Positions 52,323-59,851 of a DNA stretch of 64,000 nucleotides are shown here, in pieces. Position 1 is the first letter of the stretch. Every line of letters begins with the position of its first letter. The stretch is from Rhodocyclaceae bacterium. GTDB lineage: Bacteria > Pseudomonadota > Gammaproteobacteria > Burkholderiales > Rhodocyclaceae. Location of the stretch: positions 930,001-994,000 of the forward strand of contig JADJAS010000007.1 in NCBI GenBank assembly GCA_016704145.1, given 5' to 3'. The notes below the pieces were generated by a model. That model made no database searches. It saw nothing but the letters and a program-made list of their open reading frames with translations, and was not told the origin of the DNA. Position numbers and translations under genes: made by a program.

Positions 52323-53645
52323 ATGAGTCTCGATAGTCTATTCAAGCCACGGTCGATCGCCGTTTACGGCGCCTCGGCCACCGACAGCCGGAAGCTCGGC
52401 AACACCTTGCTGAGCAACGCCGCCAACGGCGCCGGCGACGTTGTCGCCGTGCATCCCGACGCCGCCGCGATCGACGGCATCCCGGCGGTCGCCAAGCTCG
52501 ACCGCCGCATCGACCTGGCGCTGATTTCGGTGCCCGACAAGCGGGTCGAAGCGGCCGTGGCCGACGCCGCCGCCGCCGGTGCCGGCGCGGCGATCGTCTT
52601 GTCGTCGGGGTTTGGCGAAACCGGCGCTGCCGGCCGGGTCGTTCAGGATCGGCTGGTCACCATCGCCAGATCGGCCGGCATGCGGCTGGTCGGCCCCAAC
52701 TGCATGGGTGTCGTCAGTCACCTTGGCGGCGATCGCTGGCTGAACGGTTCGTATTTCTGGCGTATCCCGAACACGGCGGGAGGTTTGTCGTTCGTCAGTC
52801 AGTCCGGTGCCTTCGGCGGCATGTTCTTCGCGCACATGAGGGCGAGCGGACTCGGCTTGTCGCGCTTTCTCAGCGTCGGCAATTCCGCCGACATCGGCAT
52901 TACGGACGCACTGGAGTGGCTGGGCGACGATGCGCAAACCAGTGCCATCGGCATGTTCGTGGAAGGCATCGGCGACGGTCGGCGATTCGTCGATGTGGCC
53001 CGGACGATCACCCCCCGCAAGCCGGTGGTGGTGCTGAAGGCGGGGAAAATGGCGGCCGGCGCCAAGGCCGCCGCTAGCCACACGGGCAGCATGGCAGGCA
53101 GCCACGCCGCGATCCGGGCCGGCTTGCGGCGCGCCGGCGTCATCGAGGCCGCCGATACGGAAGCCTTCTTCGATGCCATGGATGCCGCCGCGGTGGGCCT
53201 GCGCAAGAAGCCCGCGCGCAACATCGCCATCGTCACCATCTCCGGCGGCCCGTCGGTGCTCGCGGCGGATGCCGCCGAGCGCGCCGGACTGGCGCTGCCC
53301 ACGCTGGGCCGGGCCACCATCGATCGCCTGCGCGGACTGGTGCCCGCCTTCGCGGCCTTGGGCAACCCCATCGACCTGACGCCGCAATGCCCGATCGACA
53401 ACTTCATTCCGGCGATCGAGGCGATCTACGCCGACGCCGCCATCGAGGGCATCGTGGCAATCAATTGCGGTCTGGACATGAAGCCCTTCGGCACCGGTGT
53501 CGCCCGCGGCGTTGCCGCCACCGGCAAGCCCACCGCCGCCTTCGTGCTCGACGCGCCCGGCGTCGAAGCCGAAATGGCCGGCGCCGGCGTGCTTCGTTTC
53601 GCCTCGCCGGAACGCGCCGTCAACGCACTGGCATCGGGAGCATGA
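52323..53645 (+). CDS. NDP-forming acyl-CoA ligase, alpha (CoA-binding) subunit
   Basis: A 440-residue alpha subunit of the ADP-forming acyl-CoA synthetase family (CoA-binding plus two succinyl-CoA-synthetase-like domains). The N-terminal Rossmann domain has AVYGASATDSRKLGN near residue 13, and the phosphohistidine is His253 in SHTGSMAGS. The beta subunit is a separate gene overlapping by 4 bases. The enzyme makes a CoA thioester reversibly from acid, CoA and NTP. It could activate (2-aminophenyl)succinate or salvage CoA from a product. In Aromatoleum a CoA-transferase does the corresponding step, so this would be an alternative solution. Confidence 0.85.
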   Translation: MSLDSLFKPRSIAVYGASATDSRKLGNTLLSNAANGAGDVVAVHPDAAAIDGIPAVAKLDRRIDLALISVPDKRVEAAVADAAAAGAGAAIVLSSGFGETGAAGRVVQDRLVTIARSAGMRLVGPNCMGVVSHLGGDRWLNGSYFWRIPNTAGGLSFVSQSGAFGGMFFAHMRASGLGLSRFLSVGNSADIGITDALEWLGDDAQTSAIGMFVEGIGDGRRFVDVARTITPRKPVVVLKAGKMAAGAKAAASHTGSMAGSHAAIRAGLRRAGVIEAADTEAFFDAMDAAAVGLRKKPARNIAIVTISGGPSVLAADAAERAGLALPTLGRATIDRLRGLVPAFAALGNPIDLTPQCPIDNFIPAIEAIYADAAIEGIVAINCGLDMKPFGTGVARGVAATGKPTAAFVLDAPGVEAEMAGAGVLRFASPERAVNALASGA

Positions 53646-54274
53646 ACATGAAAACACTGAGCGAATGGGAAAGCAAACGCCGTCTCGCCGACTTGCCTTA
53701 TCCGCGGGAAGCGCTGACCGGCTCGCGCGAAGAGGCCGAGCGGTTCGTCAGCGCGCTGGGCAAGCCCGTGGTCGCCAAGGCGTCGGGCGTCGCGCACAAG
53801 ACGGAAGGCGGCCTGGTGCGCTTTGGCGTCACGGCGTCAACGGTCGGACCGATCTGGGACCAACTTGCCGCCGCCGGCGACGGCAAGGTCCTGCTCGCCG
53901 AGCAGGTTGCCGCCGAATTGGAGTTGATCGTCGGCGGCTACCGCGACCCGAGCTTCGGGCCGCTGGTGACCATCGGCATCGGCGGCATCGCGGCGGAGAT
54001 CTTCGGCGATGTCGTGGCGCTGCTCGCGCCGCCGGAACCGGGCGAAGTCGCCAATGCGGTCGCGCAACTGTCGGGCCGCAAGCTGCTGCAAGGCATCCGC
54101 GGCGGCCCACCGGTTGACATCGACGCCCTGGCGCGGGTTGTGGACACCGTTGCCCGGCTGCTGGTCGAAGACCCATCGGTCGCGGAAGTCGATTGCAACC
54201 CGGTCATGGTATGCCAGGGCGCGCCCATGGTCGTGGATGCGCTGGTGGTGCTCGCCGACCATGCGAGCGCCTGA
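53642..54274 (+). CDS. NDP-forming acyl-CoA ligase, beta (ATP-grasp) subunit
   Basis: A 210-residue ATP-grasp subunit. VVAKASGVAHKTEGGLVRFG near residue 44-63 is the ATP-grasp lysine and His-swing loop, LELIVGGYRDPSFGPLVTIG near 94 to 113 and VAEVDCNPVMV near 180 complete the active site. Its start lies in the ATGA overlap with the alpha subunit stop. It has the usual length for separate beta subunits. It follows directly before the Mo-hydroxylase genes (33-base gap). Confidence 0.85.
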   Translation: MNMKTLSEWESKRRLADLPYPREALTGSREEAERFVSALGKPVVAKASGVAHKTEGGLVRFGVTASTVGPIWDQLAAAGDGKVLLAEQVAAELELIVGGYRDPSFGPLVTIGIGGIAAEIFGDVVALLAPPEPGEVANAVAQLSGRKLLQGIRGGPPVDIDALARVVDTVARLLVEDPSVAEVDCNPVMVCQGAPMVVDALVVLADHASA

Positions 54275-54307
54275 ATCGTTGACCAATTCGAGAATCGAGA
54301 GCGGACC

Positions 54308-55174
54308 ATGCAGGACATCAAGACTTATCTGTCGCCTCGCGGCATAGACGAAGCGGTGCGAGCGATGGCGGCCGGCGACGTCACCGTGTTTTGTGGCGGC
54401 ACCGATCTTTCGCCGCAGGTCGAATCGGGCGCGCGGCAATACACGGCCACGCTGATGAATATCCGCCGCGTCGAGGGCATGAGTGGCATCGCCGAAGCAG
54501 GCAATCTGGTCCGCATCGGCGCGCTGACGACGGTAACGGAAATTCGCCGCGACCCGCTGGTCGCCCGGGTGGCGTCCATCCTCGCCGAGGCCGCCGAGCA
54601 CTTTGCCAGCGACCAGATCCGCAACGCCGCGTCGCTTGGCGGCAACATCTGCAATGCCTCCCCGGCCGGCGACATGATCAACCCGCTGCTGGTACTCGAT
54701 GCCGAGGTCGAACTGGCCCGCTGGCAAGACGGCGCCGTGGCGACCCGGCGTGTCGCCATGGCTGACTTTTTCCTGGCGCCACGCCAGACGGCAAAGCGGG
54801 ACGGCGAACTTCTCACCGCCGTCTTTTTCGCGCGGCCGGCGACGAACTTCGTTGCCTGTTTTCGCAAGTCCGGCCCGCGCCCGGCCCTGGAAATCTCCAC
54901 CGTGTCGGTCGGTATCGGCGGCCGGCTGGACAACGGTGTCTTCCGCGACGTGCGTGTCGCCATGGGCTCGGTGGCGCCGACGCCGTTGCGCGCGCGCCAT
55001 GTCGAGGCTGCCCTCGAAGGCAAGCGGCTCGACGCCGACGGCATTCTCGCCGCGGTGGCGGCGGCCAAGACGGACGCCAAGCCCATCGACGATGTCCGCG
55101 CCAGCGCCTGGTATCGCGAGCATCTCGTCCAAGTCTTCACCGAAGAGGTACTGAACCATGTCCTTGGCAACTGA
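54308..55174 (+). CDS. Mo-hydroxylase FAD-binding (medium) subunit
   Basis: A 288-residue FAD subunit of the xanthine-oxidase family. The FAD/pyrophosphate loop is seen as FCGGTDLSPQV near residue 31, IGALTTVTEI near 74, and SLGGNICNASPAGDMINPLL near 110-129. It lacks the long [4Fe-4S] insertion of 4-hydroxybenzoyl-CoA reductase, which predicts a hydroxylating enzyme rather than a low-potential aryl-CoA reductase. It overlaps the FeS subunit by 17 bases. It receives electrons from the 2Fe-2S centres and passes them to an acceptor such as a quinone or ETF-like partner. Confidence 0.88.
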   Translation: MQDIKTYLSPRGIDEAVRAMAAGDVTVFCGGTDLSPQVESGARQYTATLMNIRRVEGMSGIAEAGNLVRIGALTTVTEIRRDPLVARVASILAEAAEHFASDQIRNAASLGGNICNASPAGDMINPLLVLDAEVELARWQDGAVATRRVAMADFFLAPRQTAKRDGELLTAVFFARPATNFVACFRKSGPRPALEISTVSVGIGGRLDNGVFRDVRVAMGSVAPTPLRARHVEAALEGKRLDADGILAAVAAAKTDAKPIDDVRASAWYREHLVQVFTEEVLNHVLGN

Positions 55175-55643
55175 GATCAAATTCACGCTCAATGGCCGCC
55201 CCGTCGCGGTGCGCGTGCCGGTGACCATGAAGACCCTGACCATGCTGCGCGACCTGCTCGGGCTGACCGGCACCAAGTACGCCTGCGGCGAGGGCGAATG
55301 CGGCGCCTGCACCGTCAAGGTCGACGGCAAGACCCTCAACAGTTGCTTGATGCATGCCGTCGATTGCGACGGCCGCGAAGTGGTCACCATCGAAGGGCTG
55401 AAGACGCCGGAGGGCATGAATCCGATGCAGCGGGCCTTCGTCGACCACGGTGCCGTGCAGTGCGGTTTCTGCATGCCGGGCATGATCATGCAGGCCGACT
55501 ACCTGGTCGGCGAAAATCCCAATCTGACACGCGAAGACGCGCAGCGCGGCCTCGAAGGCAACCTCTGTCGCTGCACTGGTTACACCAAGGTGCTCGACGC
55601 GGTGGGATCGGTGGTCGAGCAGAAGTGCTGCGGTCGCTGCTGA
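55158..55643 (+). CDS. Mo-hydroxylase 2x[2Fe-2S] (small) subunit
   Basis: A 161-residue iron-sulfur subunit. The plant-ferredoxin-like cluster uses Cys43, Cys48, Cys51 and Cys63 (CGEGECGAC), and the C-terminal cluster near molybdopterin uses Cys102, Cys105, Cys137 and Cys139 (CGFC, CRC). Length and motifs match the CoxS/HcrC/XdhC class. Its start lies inside the FAD-subunit gene. The C-terminal CCGRC is unusual and may be an extra metal or redox site. The trimer is cytoplasmic (no Tat signal on any subunit). Confidence 0.92.
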   Translation: MSLATEIKFTLNGRPVAVRVPVTMKTLTMLRDLLGLTGTKYACGEGECGACTVKVDGKTLNSCLMHAVDCDGREVVTIEGLKTPEGMNPMQRAFVDHGAVQCGFCMPGMIMQADYLVGENPNLTREDAQRGLEGNLCRCTGYTKVLDAVGSVVEQKCCGRC

Positions 55644-55659
55644 GGAGGAGAGACGAGCC

Positions 55660-57978
55660 ATGGAACAAAAAGTCGCAACCCCCATCGAGAAGAAGACCCT
55701 GATCGGCTCACGCGTGAAGAAACCCGACGCGGCCGACAAGGCGACGGGCAAGACCCGCTATATCAACGACATGGTGTTGCCGCAGATGCTGATCGGCAAG
55801 GTGCTGTTCGCCGGCCGGCCGCACGCGAAGATTGTCAGTATCGACGTGTCGGCGGCAGAACGACTGCCGGGCGTGCATGCCGTGCTGACCGGCAAGGACG
55901 CTGCCGGATTGAAGTTCGGTTTCGTTCGCGACAACGTGCCGCTGAAGGAGAAGGTGCTGTGCGAACACGACGAGATTGCCGCCGTCGCGGCCGACACCGA
56001 GGAGATCGCGCTCAAGGCATTGGAACTCATCAAGGTCGAGTACGAAGATCTGCCGGCAGTGTTCTCCCCCGAAGCCGGCCGTGAAGCGTCCGCTCCACAG
56101 CTTCGAGAAAACTTCCCCGACAACAAGAGCCTGCGTTTCGAGTTCAAGCATGGCGACCTGGCGACCGCCGAGGCGGCATCCGACTTCATCGCCGACAACA
56201 TCTTTCGCCCGCATCACGTCACGCACTGCTGCATGGGCACCTCGTGTGCCATCGCCGATTTCGACAACAATGGCAAGCTGACCATCTGGACGCAGACGCA
56301 ATACCCCTACAACTACAAGATGGATCTTGCGCCGGCGCTAGGCATTGCTCCGGGTGACATCCGCGTCATTCAGCCGCCGGTCGGCGGCGCCTTCGGCTCC
56401 AAGCTGGACGTCTACCCCTATGAACCGATCGCCGCCCTGCTGGCCCGAAAGACCGGCCGCCCGGTCAAGGTGATCTATTCGCGCGAGGAGGAGTTCAAGG
56501 CGTCGCCGACGCGACAAGCGGCGATCATCCACATGCGCACCGGCTGCACGCGCGACGGCACGCTGACCTTCCGCAGCGCCGACGTGCTGCTCGACAATGG
56601 CGCCTATACATCCTGGGGGCCGACCATCCCGGTGATCATGATGCGCACCACGTCCGGCCACTATCGTGTTCCCGTGGTCGATTTCCAGGCCCAGGCGATC
56701 TACACCAACAATCCCTATGCCGGCTCCTTCCGCGGCTACGGCAACGTGCAGACGACTTTCGCCACCGCCCAGCAGATGGACATCCTGGCGGACCAGGTCG
56801 ACATCGACCCGCTCGCGTTCCACCTCAAGAACGCGCAAAAGTCGGGCGAGGTCACGCCGCAGAAGTCCTTCCTGCGTGAATGCGTGCTGGCCGAATGCCT
56901 GGAAACAGCCGCCCGGGCAAGCGATTACAGCCGCAAACGCGCGGCGTATGCCGCCGAGCGCGGCAAGCCCGGCCGCTACAAGAAAGGCATCGGCCTGGCC
57001 TCGTCGATCCACAATGCCGGTGGCGCAAAGATCCACAAGTCGGATGGCATTGGCACCATCCTCAAGGTGGATGACTATGCCCGCGTCACCGTCATTACCG
57101 GCGCCTCGGAAATCGGCCAGGGCATCGACGCGGTCATCAACCTGATCGTCGCCGAGGAGCTCGGCGTGCCGCTCGAGCACATCACCATCATCAACAACGA
57201 CTCCGACATCGCGCCGTGGGATGTCGGCGTGCATGCATCGCGCACCACCTTCATCGCCGGCAACGGCACGCGCCGTGCCGCCCGCAAGGCCAAGGCCCAG
57301 ATCCTCAAGGCGGCCGAAAAGATGCTCGGCGAACCGGCGGCTGCGCTGGAACTGCGTGGCGGCTCGGTGGTGCGTGACCAGTGCGGCACGCCCTTGATCA
57401 AGCTCGACCGGCTGCTCCGCCAAATGCACTTCCAGGCGGAGCCCGAACTCGTGATGGTCACGGACTACTACGAGCCCAATAGCCAGCCCGAAGGCGCCGA
57501 TCATGTATCCGATCACTCGGCGGCTTACTCCCACGCGGTGCACATCGCGGAGATCACCGTGGACACATTGACCGGCGAGATCAAGGTAGACAAGATCACG
57601 TCCGCCCAGGATGTCGGCCGCGTCATCAATCGCATGGGCCTGGAGGCCCAGACCGAGGGCGGCATCGCCATCGGCCTTGGCTACGCGCTGAGCGAGAACA
57701 TGCAGTTGGAGGGCGGAATGCTGAAGAATCCATGCTTCCGGGACTACAAGCTCATCACCGCACCGGAAATGCCGGAACTGGAGATGCATTTCATCGAGAG
57801 CCATTGCGCAGAAGGCCCCTACGGCGCCAAAGGAGTCTCTGAACTGCCGACCATCGTCATCGCCCCGGCGATTGCCAATGCCTTGTTCAACGCCACGGGA
57901 GTCCGGATATTCAATCCGCCACTGTCGCCGGAAAAAGTTGCGCGCGCAATTCACGAGACGCGGCAAGGCGGGAATTAG
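55660..57978 (+). CDS. Mo-hydroxylase catalytic (large) subunit; candidate indoleacetate/oxindoleacetate-forming dehydrogenase
   Basis: A 772-residue molybdopterin subunit of the xanthine-oxidase family. The MCD-binding loop PPVGGAFGSKLD is near residue 240, the GSFRGYGNVQTTFATAQQMD switch near 350-369, and the catalytic Glu lies in GAKGVSELP near 725. The family hydroxylates electrophilic ring carbons with water, for example C2 of indole-type rings. The first step of indoleacetate degradation is such a reaction, giving oxindole-3-acetate for the HyuA/HyuB enzyme. Alternative substrates are purines, quinoline-like N-heterocycles or aryl-CoAs. The gene is 16 bases after the FeS gene, after GAGGAGAG. 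Confidence 0.85.
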   Translation: MEQKVATPIEKKTLIGSRVKKPDAADKATGKTRYINDMVLPQMLIGKVLFAGRPHAKIVSIDVSAAERLPGVHAVLTGKDAAGLKFGFVRDNVPLKEKVLCEHDEIAAVAADTEEIALKALELIKVEYEDLPAVFSPEAGREASAPQLRENFPDNKSLRFEFKHGDLATAEAASDFIADNIFRPHHVTHCCMGTSCAIADFDNNGKLTIWTQTQYPYNYKMDLAPALGIAPGDIRVIQPPVGGAFGSKLDVYPYEPIAALLARKTGRPVKVIYSREEEFKASPTRQAAIIHMRTGCTRDGTLTFRSADVLLDNGAYTSWGPTIPVIMMRTTSGHYRVPVVDFQAQAIYTNNPYAGSFRGYGNVQTTFATAQQMDILADQVDIDPLAFHLKNAQKSGEVTPQKSFLRECVLAECLETAARASDYSRKRAAYAAERGKPGRYKKGIGLASSIHNAGGAKIHKSDGIGTILKVDDYARVTVITGASEIGQGIDAVINLIVAEELGVPLEHITIINNDSDIAPWDVGVHASRTTFIAGNGTRRAARKAKAQILKAAEKMLGEPAAALELRGGSVVRDQCGTPLIKLDRLLRQMHFQAEPELVMVTDYYEPNSQPEGADHVSDHSAAYSHAVHIAEITVDTLTGEIKVDKITSAQDVGRVINRMGLEAQTEGGIAIGLGYALSENMQLEGGMLKNPCFRDYKLITAPEMPELEMHFIESHCAEGPYGAKGVSELPTIVIAPAIANALFNATGVRIFNPPLSPEKVARAIHETRQGGN

Positions 57979-58019
57979 GATCGAGCGACGAAGTGCCGGA
58001 TCATCGGGAAGGTCAACGC

Positions 58020-59537
58020 ATGAACATTGCAGACTGGATCGAAAAATGGGCGCGGGCAAAGCCCGGCAAGGCCGCGATTCTGTTCGAAGGCGGGGAAATG
58101 ACGTATCCCCGGTTCAACGATGAAATAAAGGCCGCCGCCCGCCTGCTGAAAAGCCAATTGGATATCGCGCCCGGCGATCGCGTCGCCTATCTGGGCCAGA
58201 ACCATCCACAACTTCTGGTATTCCTGTTCGCCTGCGCACGCCTGGGCGCCATCCTGGTCCCGCTCAACTGGCGCCTGGCGCCACGCGAACATGTCGGCAT
58301 GCTGCGCAACTGCGGCGCGAAAGCCTTCTTCATCGATGAACCCTATCGGCAACAATGCGCCTCCCTCGACGCGGAATTGCCGGGTTGCAGGTTCGTGGCG
58401 ATGGCACAAGGCGGCGACGACGGTCGGTGGCCGCGGCTAGCCGAACTGTCGCGCCGGGCCGACGGCGTGGATCGCCATGAGGGGATCGGGCTGGACAGCC
58501 CGCTGCTGATCATCTACACGTCCGGTACCACCGGCTCCCCCAAGGGGGCAGTGCTGACCCAGGAAGCGGTTCAGTACAACGCCTTCAACAGTGCCCTGCT
58601 GCACGACATGACCAGCCAGGATCTGATCCTGTCGCTGCTGCCGCTGTTCCATGTCGGCGGACTGAACGTGCAGACGACCACGGCGCTCTACGTCGGCGCC
58701 ACTGTCATCCTTCATCGTCTGTTCGAACCTCGCCTGGTGCTCGATGCCATCATCGAGCAGAAGCCGACCCTGACCATCTTGTTGCCCGCTCACATGCCGG
58801 CGCTGAGAAGCCTCGCCGATTGGGAGACGGCCGACTTCTCCTGCCTGCGCGCGGTGCTGACGGGGTCGAGCGCCATCCCGCGCGACATGATCCGCTACTG
58901 GCATGATCGCGGCATTCCGCTGCTGAACATGTATGGCGCGAGTGAAACCGCGCCCGTGGCGATTCACCAATCCGTGGCGAACGCGTTCGCCACCGAGGGT
59001 TCCATCGGCTTTCCGGCCATGCACTGCGAGATTCGCGTCATCGACGCGAACGGGAATGATTGCCCGACCGGGGAACCCGGCGAAATACTGATTCGCGGCA
59101 AGAACGTGATGTCGCATTACTGGAACAACGAAGAAGCGACGCGCGCCGCGCTCGCCGGCGGCTGGTTTCATAGCGGCGACATCGGCTACGTCAACCCGGC
59201 TGGCTGCTATTTCATTATTGACCGTAAGAAGGACATGATCATCTCGGGCGGCGAGAACATCTATCCGACGGAAATCGAGAACGTATTGATGATGCATCCC
59301 GATGTGCAGGAAGCCTCGGTGGTTGGCCGGTCCGATCCGCACTGGGGCGAGGTGCCGGTCGCGGTTGTCGTGGCCAGGGAAGGCTGCAAGCTCGAAAAGC
59401 GCGATATCCTTGAATGGTTCGACGGCAAGCTGGGTCGATACAAGCATCCCAAGGATGTAATCTTCGTCGATGAGCTGCCGCGCAACGAAATGCGCAAGGT
59501 GGTCAAGCATGTCTTGCGCGACATGGTGGCAAGCTGA
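58020..59537 (+). CDS. AMP-forming acyl-CoA ligase
   Basis: A 505-residue AMP-forming ligase. The ATP loop is IYTSGTTGSPKGAVLTQEA near residue 163-181, the adenylate motif NMYGASETAPVAI near 303 and the C-terminal catalytic Lys is in RNEMRKVVKHVLRD near the end. The start at 58020 follows GGGAAGG. The subtype (long-chain/aryl, like those near Mo-hydroxylase and IAA genes) suggests activation of indoleacetate or the ring-opened succinate. The following MoaD-like gene lies 6 bases downstream. Confidence 0.85.
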   Translation: MNIADWIEKWARAKPGKAAILFEGGEMTYPRFNDEIKAAARLLKSQLDIAPGDRVAYLGQNHPQLLVFLFACARLGAILVPLNWRLAPREHVGMLRNCGAKAFFIDEPYRQQCASLDAELPGCRFVAMAQGGDDGRWPRLAELSRRADGVDRHEGIGLDSPLLIIYTSGTTGSPKGAVLTQEAVQYNAFNSALLHDMTSQDLILSLLPLFHVGGLNVQTTTALYVGATVILHRLFEPRLVLDAIIEQKPTLTILLPAHMPALRSLADWETADFSCLRAVLTGSSAIPRDMIRYWHDRGIPLLNMYGASETAPVAIHQSVANAFATEGSIGFPAMHCEIRVIDANGNDCPTGEPGEILIRGKNVMSHYWNNEEATRAALAGGWFHSGDIGYVNPAGCYFIIDRKKDMIISGGENIYPTEIENVLMMHPDVQEASVVGRSDPHWGEVPVAVVVAREGCKLEKRDILEWFDGKLGRYKHPKDVIFVDELPRNEMRKVVKHVLRDMVAS

Positions 59538-59543
59538 CCGAGG

Positions 59544-59795
59544 ATGAGATTAAGGTACTCTGCCTGGCTCAGGGACAGCATGGGTTGCGACGAAGAGATC
59601 GTCACGCTACCCGCCGAGGTGAAGAATGTCGGCATGCTTCTCGACTGGCTGGCGCTGCAAGGCGGGAAATATGAACGAGCATTGGAGTTCGATGCTGTTG
59701 TGATGATCTTCGTGAATCGGCGTTTTGCCGACAGGAACCATGTCGTAACCGATCAAGACGAGGTATTTCTCGTACCGCCGATTGCTGGCGGCTGA
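59544..59795 (+). CDS. MoaD/ThiS-like sulfur-carrier protein
   Basis: An 83-residue beta-grasp protein ending in the Gly-Gly carboxylate used for thiocarboxylation (VPPIAGG). The N-terminal MRLRYSAWLRDSMGCDEEIV is characteristic of the MoaD family. It should supply dithiolene sulfur for molybdopterin with a MoaE partner encoded elsewhere. Its position right after the Mo-hydroxylase/ligase genes suggests dedicated co-expression to meet the enzyme's Mo-cofactor demand. Confidence 0.85.
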   Translation: MRLRYSAWLRDSMGCDEEIVTLPAEVKNVGMLLDWLALQGGKYERALEFDAVVMIFVNRRFADRNHVVTDQDEVFLVPPIAGG

Positions 59796-59851
59796 ACAAG
59801 GCTGAATAGCCGTCCATGGACAAATTTGATGTTTCAACTGGAGAACTCCGC

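Noticed and set aside
54308..57978. Mo enzyme as 4-hydroxybenzoyl-CoA reductase
   Set aside because: The FAD subunit is too short and lacks the four-Cys [4Fe-4S] insertion required for the low-potential reductase.
56338..58059. A 573-codon minus-strand frame opposite the Mo-hydroxylase large subunit
   Set aside because: Antisense shadow, repetitive Gly/Val/Asp/His translation without domains.
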